Of a stretch of 41,648 nt of DNA, positions 1 to 8,447 are shown in pieces. Within the stretch, counting starts at the first letter, position 1. Each line of letters starts with the position of its first letter. The stretch covers positions 26,800-68,447 of the forward strand of contig NVSW01000001.1 of the NCBI GenBank assembly GCA_002401365.1, written 5' to 3'. The position numbers were made by a program, and so were the translations under genes. Origin of the DNA: Piscirickettsiaceae bacterium. GTDB lineage: Bacteria > Pseudomonadota > Gammaproteobacteria > Methylococcales > Cycloclasticaceae. The notes beneath the pieces are model-generated. The model was not told the DNA's origin. It made no database searches and saw nothing but the letters and a program-made list of their open reading frames with translations.

Positions 1-437
1 GCGCCAGCCTTAGTTGCAGCTTCAAGGTCACGCAGGCTATCACCAATAATAATTGCATCAGCAAGGTTTATATCATTATTTTTTGCTAGCTCAAATAATA
101 AGCCTGCTTTAGGTTTACGACAGTCACAAGCATCATCTGGGGTGTGTGGGCAAAAGGCAATATCAGTAATGTCGCCACCCGCTTGATGTATTAGAGATAG
201 CATTTTGTGATGCATGGCACTAAGCGCATCGACAGTAAAATAGCCGCGACCGATACCCGATTGATTTGTAGCAATAAAAACACGGTGTCCTGCTTGGTGT
301 AGTTGTGCAATTGCATCGATGCTGCTGTTGATTGGTAGCCATTCATCGGCACTTTTAACATAAACGTCACTGTCAATATTTATGACGCCATCTCGATCTA
401 AAATAATATCTAAACGTCGCTGTGTTTTGATATTCAT
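1..437 (-). CDS. gmhB: D-glycero-D-manno-heptose 1,7-bisphosphate 7-phosphatase (partial, 3' end outside window)
   Basis: HAD-superfamily phosphatase that removes the C7 phosphate of heptose bisphosphate on the cytosolic ADP-heptose pathway for LPS inner core. The ORF track misses this frame because it runs off the window edge. Read on the minus strand from ATG at 437, about 145 codons are present. They include the HAD nucleophile motif LDRDGVIN near residue 13, the ATNQSGIGRGY segment, the zinc-loop pattern FCPHTPDDACDCRKPK typical of GmhB, and IIGDSLRDLEAA near the truncation. Family members are about 180-190 residues, so roughly 40 C-terminal residues are missing. It lies 7 bases downstream of glyS on the same strand, an order common in gammaproteobacteria, and is probably co-transcribed with glyQS. 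Confidence 0.9.
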   Translation of the reverse strand, partial: MNIKTQRRLDIILDRDGVINIDSDVYVKSADEWLPINSSIDAIAQLHQAGHRVFIATNQSGIGRGYFTVDALSAMHHKMLSLIHQAGGDITDIAFCPHTPDDACDCRKPKAGLLFELAKNNDINLADAIIIGDSLRDLEAATKAG

Positions 438-444
438 GTATTGT

Positions 445-2511
445 CTAAAGCATTGAAATATCGGCTATTTTTATAAAATTAGCATGAATTTTAGAGAGCA
501 ATGCTAAACGGGTATTTTTAATATTTTCATCGTCAGCCATGATGAACACATGCTCAAAAAAGTTATCAATAGGCTCCTTCAGGGTAGACAACACCTTAAG
601 CGCATCAATATATTTACGTTGTTTAATTAATGGCTCGATGTCTGCTTCAACCGTTTGCAGTTTTTTATATAATGCAATTTCGTGGCTGTCGGTCAATTTT
701 TTTGTATCAAAGAGCCTGGAAACATTCCTTGGCGCCTTCTTTAAAAGGTTTTGAATACGCTTATTCGCCTCTGAAAGGCTAGCCGCCTCATCATGTAAAG
801 AAAACGACTTAACGGCCTCGATGCGCCTCATAAAATCAACAGGTCCTGTGCAGTTTACAGACATGATGGCAGTAAATTGTTCGGGACGGAAATCATTATT
901 TAAACAGTAACCTTTCAAGCGGTCTAAAATAAAACCAAGAACTTTGATTTTGGTGTTATCTTCGTCGAAATTATGGGTAAATTGCAGACAAGATAAGTGA
1001 ATTAGCTTTTTAAGATCAAGCTCAATTTGGTTCTCAATAAGTATTCTTAAAACACCTAAAGATGCACGGCGGAGGGCAAATGGGTCTTTGTCGCCAGAGG
1101 GTATTAAGCCAACACTAAAAATACCGACAACGGTGTCAAGTTTATCGGACAGTGCTAAAACTAGGCCGGTTTTAGTACTTGGTAGCTCGCCGCCGGCTTG
1201 TTTGGGCAAATACTGTTCTTGAATAGCGGTAGCAACCTCAGCATCTTCGGTATTTTGGAGTGCGTAGTAGCGACCAATAACGCCCTGTAAGCTAGGGAAC
1301 TCTCCTACCATGTCAGTAACTAAGTCGGTTTTACTCAAAATTGCGGCGCGGGATGCCAATTCAGGGTTGTGGCCAAGCTGCTTAGCAAGTTCTACAGATA
1401 ATTTTTCTACTCGTTGAGTTTTGGCACCCACTGAACCAAGCTTGTGTTGGAACACAACGTTGTCTAAGGAGGGGATGCGCTCTGCAAGGGTTGTCTTTAA
1501 ATCCTGCCGCCAGAAAAACTCAGCATCAGATAGTCGTGGACGAATAACGCGTTCGTTGCCGTGGATAACCGAAGCAGGGTTTGTGCTTTGAATATTGCTA
1601 ATAGTGATAAAAAACGGTAGCAGAGAGCCTTTGGTATCGAGTACAGGGAAGTATTTTTGGTTAATTTGCATGGTTGTGATGAGCACTTCTTTTGGTAATT
1701 CTAAAAAATGTTCATCAAAACTGCCAGTAACGGCGACGGGGAGTTCGACTAGAGCGGTAATTTCATCTAACAGCTCAGCATCAATATGTGCCACGCCATT
1801 AACGGCCATAGCTGACTGATTTGCTTGTTGTTTAATAAGGGCCTTACGTTCATCAAAATCAACAATAACGTGTGCACTTTTAAGTTGCTTGTTGTAGCTG
1901 TTAGGCGATGTAATGACAAGGCTTTCTGGAGCATGGAAGCGATGGCCATATGAGTTGTTGGATGCGGTTATTCCGAAAAAAGTACTGTTGATAATCTCTG
2001 TGCCAAATAGCAAGATGACCCAATGCACCGGACGTACAAACGCATCGTTGGAGCTACCCCAGCGCATACGCTTTGCAATAGGTAAGTGATTTAATGCTTT
2101 TTCAATAATGCCGGGAATGAGCGCTTTAGCAGGTTGGCCTTTCTCTAGCTTTTCATAGGACAACCACTCGCCTTTGTCGGTTTTAAGTGTTCCTAGATCA
2201 TTAAATTCAGCGCCACATCCACGGGCAAAACCTAAAGCGGCCTTACTTGGGTTGCCGTCTGAATCATAAGCAGCTGCAACGGCCGGGCCACGTTTCTCAA
2301 CGAGCTCGTCGGCTTGGATGATTTCCACGTCTTCAATCCACACAGCAAGGCGACGCGGTGTAGCAAAACAGTGGGTGTTGCCGTAACGTAAGTTGGCTTC
2401 GACCAAACCATCACAAATACCCTTTAGCAGGTGGTCTCGCAGGGTTATTAGAGTGGTCGGTGGTAGCTCTTCACAACCCAGCTCGAATAATAAGTCATGA
2501 GTATCACTCAT
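445..2511 (-). CDS. glyS: Glycyl-tRNA synthetase beta subunit
   Basis: Beta subunit of the bacterial alpha2-beta2 glycyl-tRNA synthetase. It supplies tRNA recognition and anticodon binding while the alpha subunit holds the aminoacylation site. The 688-residue length matches the family (about 690). The N-terminus carries the characteristic [12 protein letters not shown] segment and [10 protein letters not shown]. The middle contains the metal-dependent-phosphohydrolase-like region with [18 protein letters not shown], then [19 protein letters not shown]. The C-terminus resembles a DALR anticodon-binding domain ending in [22 protein letters not shown]. The ATG at 2511 overlaps the glyQ stop by four bases (ATGA), which indicates translational coupling and fixes the start. 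Confidence 0.97.
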   Translation of the reverse strand: MSDTHDLLFELGCEELPPTTLITLRDHLLKGICDGLVEANLRYGNTHCFATPRRLAVWIEDVEIIQADELVEKRGPAVAAAYDSDGNPSKAALGFARGCGAEFNDLGTLKTDKGEWLSYEKLEKGQPAKALIPGIIEKALNHLPIAKRMRWGSSNDAFVRPVHWVILLFGTEIINSTFFGITASNNSYGHRFHAPESLVITSPNSYNKQLKSAHVIVDFDERKALIKQQANQSAMAVNGVAHIDAELLDEITALVELPVAVTGSFDEHFLELPKEVLITTMQINQKYFPVLDTKGSLLPFFITISNIQSTNPASVIHGNERVIRPRLSDAEFFWRQDLKTTLAERIPSLDNVVFQHKLGSVGAKTQRVEKLSVELAKQLGHNPELASRAAILSKTDLVTDMVGEFPSLQGVIGRYYALQNTEDAEVATAIQEQYLPKQAGGELPSTKTGLVLALSDKLDTVVGIFSVGLIPSGDKDPFALRRASLGVLRILIENQIELDLKKLIHLSCLQFTHNFDEDNTKIKVLGFILDRLKGYCLNNDFRPEQFTAIMSVNCTGPVDFMRRIEAVKSFSLHDEAASLSEANKRIQNLLKKAPRNVSRLFDTKKLTDSHEIALYKKLQTVEADIEPLIKQRKYIDALKVLSTLKEPIDNFFEHVFIMADDENIKNTRLALLSKIHANFIKIADISML

Positions 2512-3425
2512 GAACCGTCCTCCGTTTTAAGCATGGGGAAACCAAGGGCTTCACGTGAGGTAAAATATGTTTCGGCAACCATTTTGGAAAGGCTGCGAAC
2601 TCGAAGAATAAAGCGTTGCCGTTCTGTAACAGATATAGCGTGACGAGCGTCCAATAAATTAAAGGTATGTGAGGCTTTTAAAACTTGTTCGTAAGCGGGT
2701 AGCGGTAAGCCCTTTTTAATCAGTAAGTTACAGGTGCTTTCGCACTCATCAAATTGTTTAAACATGTAGTCAACATTGGCGTGTTCAAAGTTAAAAGCGG
2801 ATTGTTCAACTTCGTTTTGATGAAAAACGTCACCGTATGTTACCACGCCATTTTTGGTATTTGCCCACACGAGGTCGTAGACGCTTTCAACGCCTTGGAT
2901 GTACATGGCGATGCGTTCCAGTCCGTAAGTAATTTCGCCACTAACTGGACGACAATCTAAGCCGCCGACTTGTTGGAAGTAAGTGAACTGAGTGACTTCC
3001 ATGCCATTAAGCCAAACTTCCCAACCTAAGCCCCAAGCACCAAGTGTGGGAGATTCCCAGTTATCTTCAACAAAACGAATATCGTGTTCGAGCATATCCA
3101 AGCCCAAGTGAGTCAAAGAGCCTAAGTATAAGTCTTGAATGTCGCTAGGAGATGGTTTTATAAGTACTTGAAATTGATAATAGTGTTGCAAACGATTGGG
3201 GTTTTCACCGAAGCGGCCATCGGTAGGACGACGAGAAGGCTGTACGTATGCAGTGGCCCATGGCTCTGGGCCAATAGCACGCAAAAAAGTAGCAGGGTGA
3301 AAGGTTCCCGCGCCTACTTCGAGGTCCAGAGGTTGTAGAATTAGGCATCCTTGGGTTGCCCAATATTCTTGCAACGCAAGAATAAGCCCCTGGAATGTTT
3401 GGAGGTCTTGTTTAGATTTTGACAC
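2508..3425 (-). CDS. glyQ: Glycyl-tRNA synthetase alpha subunit
   Basis: Catalytic class II subunit that charges tRNA-Gly in the cytosol. At 305 residues it is close to the usual ~300. It has the strongly conserved [18 protein letters not shown] opening, [19 protein letters not shown] (class II motif 2 region), [35 protein letters not shown] and [17 protein letters not shown] (motif 3). The chosen start is GTG at 3425; no clear Shine-Dalgarno is visible, but no nearby alternative gives a family-like N-terminus. It heads the leftward glyQ-glyS-gmhB run and diverges from the PP-loop gene across about 257 bases. Confidence 0.97.
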   Translation of the reverse strand: MSKSKQDLQTFQGLILALQEYWATQGCLILQPLDLEVGAGTFHPATFLRAIGPEPWATAYVQPSRRPTDGRFGENPNRLQHYYQFQVLIKPSPSDIQDLYLGSLTHLGLDMLEHDIRFVEDNWESPTLGAWGLGWEVWLNGMEVTQFTYFQQVGGLDCRPVSGEITYGLERIAMYIQGVESVYDLVWANTKNGVVTYGDVFHQNEVEQSAFNFEHANVDYMFKQFDECESTCNLLIKKGLPLPAYEQVLKASHTFNLLDARHAISVTERQRFILRVRSLSKMVAETYFTSREALGFPMLKTEDGS

Positions 3426-3582
3426 GCTAAAAGCAACTGTAATTTAAATAAAAGAGAAGTATATCTAATAAGCCTATAGATATCATCAAAACAGCTGCAT
3501 AAAGGCAAAGGCTACCAAATTAGACGGTTGATAAGCCGTTGAAAAGGTAACAAAAAGAAAAATCATATTTTTCTTTTTTCGT

Positions 3583-3614
3583 GCGCTGATATTTATGGAT
3601 GAATAAATCAGCGC
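3583..3614. repeat. Inverted repeat in the glyQ / PP-loop gene intergenic region
   Basis: GCGCTGAT (3583-3590) and ATCAGCGC (3607-3614) are perfect inverted arms. Alternatively, the outer GCGCTG/CAGCGC arms plus inner ATTTAT/ATAAAT arms form a longer stem with a two-base AT bulge and a GGATGA loop. No T-tract follows on the plus strand. On the minus strand a run of pyrimidine/purine AT-rich sequence lies beyond it. It could be an operator or part of the glyQ leader; the function is unknown. Confidence 0.45.
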
Positions 3615-3647
3615 CTCCTTTAGGACTCACAATAAATGGGTATCCGG

Positions 3648-3653
3648 TATAAT
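3648..3653 (+). promoter_or_regulatory. Candidate -10 box for the PP-loop gene operon
   Basis: A perfect TATAAT hexamer lies 29 bases upstream of the ATG at 3683. No good -35 hexamer is present at 16-18 bases upstream, so this is a weak prediction. It is the best promoter candidate in the 257-base divergent region. Confidence 0.35.
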
Positions 3654-3682
3654 GTGATTTCTTAAAGTATTTAGTGAACATA

Positions 3683-4723
3683 ATGGCAACACAACGTAAG
3701 GCAGTCGCGTTAATTTCTGGGGGCTTGGACTCTTTATTAGCAGCAAAAGTTATGCTTGAACAGGGCGTTCATGTAGAAGGGATTAATTTTTATACCGGGT
3801 TTTGTGTGGAAGGGCACACCCACGCGATTCGTAAAAAAGATAAACTGAAACCGAAAAGAAATAATGCACTATGGAGTGCGGAAACGCTGGGGATTAAGCT
3901 TCACATCATTGATATTATTGAAGAATATAAGGATGTTTTGATAAACCCAAAACACGGCTATGGCGCGAATATGAACCCCTGTTTGGATTGCAAAATCTTT
4001 ATGGTAGGTAAGGCGAAAGAGTGGGCAGACGAAAATGGTTTTGATTTTATTATTACCGGTGAAGTGATCGGTCAAAGACCGATGTCGCAACGCAAAGACA
4101 CGATGCCGGTTATTTCAGCAGAATCTGGTGCCGAAGACCGTTTATTACGCCCATTGTGCGCACTGAATTTGCCTGAAACATTACCAGAACGAGAAGGCTG
4201 GGTTAATCGCGACAAGCTATATGGTTTTAGTGGCCGTACACGTAAGCCACAAATGGCGTTGGCAGAAAAGTTTGGGTTTGATGATTACGCACAGCCTGCA
4301 GGTGGTTGTTGCTTCCTTACGGATAAAGCCTATTCAGTAAAACTGACAGATTTGTGGGCGTCTCGTGGCAAAAGGGACTATGAAATTGATGATATTATGC
4401 TATTAAAAGTCGGCCGTCATATTCGCCCTAAACCACATTTTAAATTGATTGTCGCGCGTGAAGAAGGCGAAAATAATTTTTTACAGGGTTATAAGAAGCA
4501 ATTTATCACGTTAAGAACAATGAGCCACAAGGGCCCATTAACGTTATTGGATGGAACGGCGAGTGATGAAGACCTTGAGTTAGCGGCGAAAATTGTTGCA
4601 CGCTTTAGCCAGGGTAGAGATGCGGACACGGTTGATGTTGAAGTCGCAGAGGATGGTGTTGCTAAGAACATAACAGTGAAACCCTTTGCGGCGGATGAAA
4701 TTAAACAGGAGTGGCGGGTATGA
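3683..4723 (+). CDS. PP-loop (ThiI/MnmA-like) ATPase, putative RNA sulfurtransferase with C-terminal NFACT-R-like domain
   Basis: The N-terminus has a PP-loop adenylation motif, ISGGLDSLLAAK, as in ThiI, MnmA and TtcA-type enzymes that activate a tRNA uridine for thiolation. A CLDC pair sits near residue 104 and a GGCC near residue 208. These cysteines could carry persulfide or an iron-sulfur cluster, as known for TtuA/TtcA relatives; here that is inference. The last ~130 residues (KVGRHIRPKPHFKLIVAREEGENNFL onward) resemble the NFACT-R-type RNA-binding domain found fused to ThiI-like domains. The track start is GTG 3674, but I prefer ATG 3683 (MATQRKAV). The gene ends in an ATGA overlap with a TusA-like carrier, which supports a sulfur-transfer role. 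The substrate RNA is not known to me. Confidence 0.75.
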   Translation: MATQRKAVALISGGLDSLLAAKVMLEQGVHVEGINFYTGFCVEGHTHAIRKKDKLKPKRNNALWSAETLGIKLHIIDIIEEYKDVLINPKHGYGANMNPCLDCKIFMVGKAKEWADENGFDFIITGEVIGQRPMSQRKDTMPVISAESGAEDRLLRPLCALNLPETLPEREGWVNRDKLYGFSGRTRKPQMALAEKFGFDDYAQPAGGCCFLTDKAYSVKLTDLWASRGKRDYEIDDIMLLKVGRHIRPKPHFKLIVAREEGENNFLQGYKKQFITLRTMSHKGPLTLLDGTASDEDLELAAKIVARFSQGRDADTVDVEVAEDGVAKNITVKPFAADEIKQEWRV

Positions 4724-4947
4724 TTGAATTGGACGCACGCCGATTATTGTGCCCAATGCCGGTCATAAAGACGCAAAATGTAATAAAAACGCTGCTATCA
4801 GGCGACAACGTGCGGGTAACGTGTACAGATCCGGGTGTTATGCAAGATATTCCTGCCTGGTGTAGAATTAATGGGCACACGGTGTTAACAACCGAAGAAA
4901 TCAATCACGAATTCATCCTTACGATTGAAGTTGGCAATGATGATTAA
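4720..4947 (+). CDS. TusA-family sulfur carrier protein
   Basis: A small (75-residue) TusA/SirA-like protein. The motif LDARRLLCPMPVIKTQ contains the CPxP signature whose cysteine carries persulfide sulfur between cysteine desulfurases and acceptors such as tRNA thiolases. The track starts at GTG 4711. I prefer ATG 4720, because AGGAG at 4707-4711 lies 8 bases upstream and the ATG overlaps the preceding stop as ATGA. Directly coupled to the PP-loop gene, so it is the likely sulfur donor for that enzyme (inference). It is not necessarily the housekeeping TusA for MnmA; it could serve another sulfur pathway. Confidence 0.88.
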   Translation: MIELDARRLLCPMPVIKTQNVIKTLLSGDNVRVTCTDPGVMQDIPAWCRINGHTVLTTEEINHEFILTIEVGNDD

Positions 4948-6090
4948 ATGTCTATAGCAGAAAAAGAGACAGAAACGCTGGCGAAGAAAAGAATCACTCT
5001 TATTGGTGGAGTGGTTAATTTAGTGCTGTCTGTTTTGAAAATTGGCTTTGGTTGGCTGGGGCAATCACATGCGCTAATTGCGGATGGCTTTCATTCGTTG
5101 TCTGACTTGTTAACAGACGGTCTTGTTTATTATGCGTCTCACCACGCTAGCCAAGAGGCTGATGAGGATCACCCTTATGGTCATGCGCGGTTTGAAACAT
5201 TAGCCACGGTAATATTGGGTGCTGTATTAATTGCTGTCGCTGGGGCGATTGTTTGGGACGCAATATCACGTTTTTTTAATGATCAGGCTTTAGCTTATGG
5301 TTGGTTAATTATAACAATTGCGGCGATTTCAATAATCTCTAAAGAGGTGATGTATCGCGTAACACTACGGACAGCAGAGGAAACAAGGTCGGCCTTATTG
5401 AAAGCGAATGCCTGGCACCACCGAAGTGATGCTATTTCATCGTTAGTGGTATTAGTTGGTGTTGGCTTACAAATGGCGGGATATCAATATTTTGACTCTA
5501 TTGCGGCGTTAGTTGTTGGCCTGATGGTGATAAAGATTGGGTTTGATTTGGTGCTGGATGCCAGTAAAGAGCTAGTGGATACGGCTTTAGATGCAGAAAA
5601 AGTTGAGCAAATAAAACGGGTTATATTGAATGTTGATGGTGTTCAAGCGTTACATTTTCTACGGACTAGAAAAATGGGGGAACAGGCGTTAGTTGACGTG
5701 CATATTCTTGTGCCGCCAATGATTAGTGTGTCCGAAGGACATTTAATAAGTGAGACGGTGCGCTTGTCCCTTTTAGATGAGGTAGAACATATAGGTGAAG
5801 TGATGGTGCATATTGACCCAGAGGATGATGAAGTGACGTCCCCGAGCTTGGCATTACCGATTAGAGAGCATTTATTGATTAAATTTGATAAAGCTTGGCA
5901 AGACGTAGCAGAAAAAGATCAGGTTAAACATATTAATTTGCATTATTTAGATGGCAAAGTTGTTGCTGAACTGGAATTGCCTTATTCACTAGCAAGCGAC
6001 ATAAAACAACTTAAAATAATTGCTGATAGCTTTGAAAAAGCAACCTTGACAGTACCAGAGGTCGCACAAGTAAAGGTTCTATTTTCATAA
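4948..6090 (+). CDS. Cation diffusion facilitator (CDF) metal exporter
   Basis: Inner-membrane divalent cation/proton antiporter of the CDF family (FieF/ZitB relatives). Hydrophobic segments span about residues 15-200. Metal-site motifs are visible: ADGFHSLSDLLTD in the second helix and NAWHHRSDAISS in the fifth. The DEDHPYGHARFE loop is diagnostic. The cytosolic C-terminal domain (from about residue 210) is extended to 380 residues, compared with ~300 for E. coli FieF. The ATG follows the TusA-like stop with no gap, so the three genes form an operon. The transported metal (Fe, Zn or Mn) cannot be decided from the sequence. Confidence 0.92.
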   Translation: MSIAEKETETLAKKRITLIGGVVNLVLSVLKIGFGWLGQSHALIADGFHSLSDLLTDGLVYYASHHASQEADEDHPYGHARFETLATVILGAVLIAVAGAIVWDAISRFFNDQALAYGWLIITIAAISIISKEVMYRVTLRTAEETRSALLKANAWHHRSDAISSLVVLVGVGLQMAGYQYFDSIAALVVGLMVIKIGFDLVLDASKELVDTALDAEKVEQIKRVILNVDGVQALHFLRTRKMGEQALVDVHILVPPMISVSEGHLISETVRLSLLDEVEHIGEVMVHIDPEDDEVTSPSLALPIREHLLIKFDKAWQDVAEKDQVKHINLHYLDGKVVAELELPYSLASDIKQLKIIADSFEKATLTVPEVAQVKVLFS

Positions 6091-6092
6091 CC

Positions 6093-6109
6093 TGCGCTAT
6101 ATTGGTGCA
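6093..6109 (+). promoter_or_regulatory. NtrC-binding site 1 upstream of glnA
   Basis: TGCGCTATATTGGTGCA fits the dyad TGCACY-N5-GGTGCA of NtrC enhancer sites with one mismatch. It begins 3 bases after the CDF stop codon and lies about 118-134 bases upstream of the inferred sigma-54 start point, a typical enhancer distance. Confidence 0.8.
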
Positions 6110-6122
6110 ATATAACGCAGAG

Positions 6123-6139
6123 CGCCCTGTTTTGGTGTG
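6123..6139 (+). promoter_or_regulatory. NtrC-binding site 2 upstream of glnA
   Basis: CGCCCTGTTTTGGTGTG matches TGCACY-N5-GGTGCA at 9 of 12 defined positions. Its centre is 30 bases from site 1, about three helical turns, so the two sites lie on the same DNA face. This weaker second site resembles the paired arrangement at enteric glnA. Confidence 0.6.
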
Positions 6140-6175
6140 ATATGTTTTGGAATTATACGGCTGCTAAATAAATAG

Positions 6176-6191
6176 CCCTTGAAAACAAGGG
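6176..6191. repeat. Short perfect inverted repeat next to the glnA sigma-54 promoter
   Basis: CCCTTG-AAAA-CAAGGG is a perfect six-base dyad with a four-base spacer, ending 9 bases before the -24 element. The overlapping AAACAAGGGGTTA (6183-6195) also matches the IHF consensus WATCAA-N4-TTR except at one base. Neither role is proven. Confidence 0.4.
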
Positions 6192-6200
6192 GTTATATTT

Positions 6201-6216
6201 TGGCACAATATATGCA
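6201..6216 (+). promoter_or_regulatory. Sigma-54 (RpoN) promoter of glnA
   Basis: TGGCACAATATATGCA matches the -24/-12 consensus TGGCACG-N4-TTGCA. The invariant GG and GC are separated by exactly 10 bases. It lies 52 bases upstream of the glnA ATG and downstream of two NtrC boxes. Confidence 0.88.
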
Positions 6217-6267
6217 AAAATTGTCAGGCTAACGATTTAAATATTAACATTAACTTTAGGAGTAATC

Positions 6268-7677
6268 ATGTCCGCACAAGATGTATTAGATTTAATTAAA
6301 GAAAAAGAGGTCACATTTGTTGATTTCCGCTTCGTTGATACCATTGGTAAAGAGCAGCACGTAACCGTTCCATCTCATACGATTAATGCTGGAGTGTTTG
6401 AAGATGGTAAAATGTTCGATGGCTCATCTATCGCAGGATGGAAAGGAATTAATGAATCTGACATGATTTTAATGCCAGACCCATCAACAGCCGTTTTAGA
6501 CCCATTTTTTGATGATGTAACACTTATCTTGCGTTGTGATGTTGTTGAACCAAGTGATATGAGCGGTTACGAACGTGACCCTCGATCTATTGCTAAAAGA
6601 GCTGAAGCTTACTTACAAACGACCGGTATTGGTGATACTGCTTATTTCGGTCCAGAAAATGAATTCTTCGTATTTGACGATATTCGTTGGGGCACTGACA
6701 TGTCTGGCACGTTCTATGAAATTGATTCAGAAGAAGCGGGTTGGAACTCAGAAAAATCATATGAAAGTGGCAACATGGGTCACCGCCCAGGAACAAAAGG
6801 TGGCTATTTCCCTGTGCCTCCAGTCGATTCTCTTCACGATATGCGTGCAGCGATGTGCTTAACGCTTGAAGAAATGGGCCAAGAAACAGAGGTTCATCAC
6901 CATGAAGTGGCAACAGCTGGCCAATGTGAAATTGGTACCGTGTTTAACACCTTGGTAAAGAAAGCCGATGAAGTGTTAGAGCTTAAATACGTTGTACAAA
7001 ATGTGGCTCATGCATACGGTAAAACAGCAACCTTTATGCCGAAGCCAATAGTTGGTGATAACGGTAATGGCATGCACGTTCATCAATCTATCTTTAAAGA
7101 TGGCAAAGCCTTATTTGCTGGTGATTTATATGGCGGTTTGTCAGAAATGGCGCTGTTCTATATCGGCGGCATCGTCAAGCATGCTAAAGCCATCAACGCT
7201 TTTGCAAATGCATCAACAAACAGCTACAAACGTTTAGTGCCAGGTTTTGAAGCACCTGTTATGTTGGCGTATTCAGCACGTAACCGTTCAGCATCTATTC
7301 GTATTCCTTTTGTTGCTAACCCTAAAGGTCGTCGTATTGAAGTGCGTTTTGCTGATTCAACAGCGAACCCTTACCTTTGCTTTTCGGCAATGTTAATGGC
7401 AGGCCTAGATGGGATTAAAAATAAAATCGATCCGGGCGATGCTATGGATAAAGATCTTTACGATCTTCCAGCTGAAGAAGAGGCTTTAATCCCACAAGTA
7501 GCAATATCGCTTGATGAAGCACTTGATGCGTTGAACAATGACCGTGAGTTCTTAATAGAAGGTGGCGTATTTACCAACGACATGATTGATGCTTATATTG
7601 AGCTTAAAATGGAAGAAGTGACTCGCCTGCGCATGAGCACTCATCCAGTTGAGTTTGATATGTATTACAGCTTGTAG
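6268..7677 (+). CDS. glnA: Glutamine synthetase, type I
   Basis: Dodecameric cytosolic enzyme converting glutamate, ammonia and ATP to glutamine; the main ammonia-assimilation step together with glutamate synthase. At 469 residues it equals the GSI-beta length. Visible motifs are [20 protein letters not shown], the [13 protein letters not shown]/glutamate segment, and NRSASIRIP. The adenylylation loop [11 protein letters not shown] has the modified tyrosine at about residue 398, so activity is likely controlled by GlnE adenylylation. The start follows AGGAG (6257-6261). It is preceded by NtrC sites and a sigma-54 promoter and followed by a strong terminator. Confidence 0.99.
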   Translation: MSAQDVLDLIKEKEVTFVDFRFVDTIGKEQHVTVPSHTINAGVFEDGKMFDGSSIAGWKGINESDMILMPDPSTAVLDPFFDDVTLILRCDVVEPSDMSGYERDPRSIAKRAEAYLQTTGIGDTAYFGPENEFFVFDDIRWGTDMSGTFYEIDSEEAGWNSEKSYESGNMGHRPGTKGGYFPVPPVDSLHDMRAAMCLTLEEMGQETEVHHHEVATAGQCEIGTVFNTLVKKADEVLELKYVVQNVAHAYGKTATFMPKPIVGDNGNGMHVHQSIFKDGKALFAGDLYGGLSEMALFYIGGIVKHAKAINAFANASTNSYKRLVPGFEAPVMLAYSARNRSASIRIPFVANPKGRRIEVRFADSTANPYLCFSAMLMAGLDGIKNKIDPGDAMDKDLYDLPAEEEALIPQVAISLDEALDALNNDREFLIEGGVFTNDMIDAYIELKMEEVTRLRMSTHPVEFDMYYSL

Positions 7678-7694
7678 ACGGTGCTATAGTTGTG

Positions 7695-7723
7695 AAAAGC
7701 CCCGCAAATGCGGGGCTTTTTTT
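7695..7723 (+). terminator. Rho-independent terminator after glnA
   Basis: The stem GCCCCGC / GCGGGGC with loop AAAT is flanked by A4 and T7. It lies 17 bases after the glnA stop. Confidence 0.93.
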
Positions 7724-7782
7724 GCACCAAAGGTAGAGTTTGTGGTCTTATAGCTGTGTAGCTAAATAAACAGGGTGTAGAT

Positions 7783-8289
7783 ATGAAATGGATATTAATC
7801 ATGTTATTGGGAATTTTTGTTGCGGGTTCATCATTAGCGGAGATATATACTTATAAGGATAAGCAGGGAAAAGTTGTTTTTTCGGATGTGCCTGTTAAGG
7901 GCGCTGAAAAAGTGATTGTGCCACCGGTTATGACGTATGAGGGAAGTGTGCAAAAAAGCACCATAGACGCAAACGGTAGTTTTAAGCCCACGAAGCTGGC
8001 GGAGCATCAACCGTACAAACGTTTAGTTATTGCATACCCAGAGCAAGAAGGAACGGTAAGGGATAACCAAGGCGAGTTGACTATTCGTTACACCTTATCA
8101 CCAGCATTACAAAAAGGAGATAAGGTAGAAGTATTTTTGAATGGTGAAGAACACGATGGCCTTGAACTAAAAGGGTTGGACAGAGGCGAGCATACGGTCC
8201 GGTTACAAGTTGTAGATGCAAATGGATATGCTCATGTAACAAGTGAAGACGTGGTGTTTTATTTACACCACCAATCAAAACTTTTTTAG
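7783..8289 (+). CDS. DUF4124-domain exported protein
   Basis: A 168-residue protein with a clear signal peptide (MKWILIMLLGIFVAGSSLA). The DUF4124 core follows immediately: EIYTYKDKQGKVVFSDVPVKGAE. The remainder is a beta-rich region with an Ig-like or immunoglobulin-fold feel (VEVFLNGEEHDGLELKGLDRGEHTVRLQVVDANGYAHVTSEDVVFYLH). Proteins of this type sit between glnA and ntrBC in many gammaproteobacteria, but their biochemical role is unknown. Probably periplasmic. The ATG at 7783 follows the terminator of glnA, so it should have its own promoter. Confidence 0.88.
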   Translation: MKWILIMLLGIFVAGSSLAEIYTYKDKQGKVVFSDVPVKGAEKVIVPPVMTYEGSVQKSTIDANGSFKPTKLAEHQPYKRLVIAYPEQEGTVRDNQGELTIRYTLSPALQKGDKVEVFLNGEEHDGLELKGLDRGEHTVRLQVVDANGYAHVTSEDVVFYLHHQSKLF

Positions 8290-8341
8290 CATGAGTATTA
8301 CCGATATTATTTACGGGGCATAAAAAACACACTTATAAATC

Positions 8342-8358
8342 CGCACCATATTGGTGCA
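8342..8358 (+). promoter_or_regulatory. NtrC-binding site at the ntrBC promoter
   Basis: CGCACCATATTGGTGCA is a near-perfect NtrC dyad (TGCACY-N5-GGTGCA, one mismatch). It ends 5 bases before a TATACT -10-like hexamer (8364-8369), so bound NtrC would cover the -35 region. By analogy with the enteric glnL promoter this suggests autorepression of ntrBC (inference). Confidence 0.75.
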
Positions 8359-8363
8359 TGAGG

Positions 8364-8369
8364 TATACT
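8364..8369 (+). promoter_or_regulatory. Candidate -10 box for ntrBC
   Basis: TATACT lies 79 bases upstream of the ATG at 8448. No good -35 box is visible, since that position is occupied by the NtrC dyad. Confidence 0.4.
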
Positions 8370-8447
8370 GGTTTATTAACCCTTGGCTAACTCTTTTGTA
8401 TTTAAAGCCATTTGAGAAGTGGCTTGCTAATTGCATCGTCCAGTATA

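Noticed and set aside
191-376. 61-aa minus-strand ORF in the track
   Set aside because: It is a shadow frame of gmhB; the real gene is read in a different frame from ATG 437 and runs off the window.
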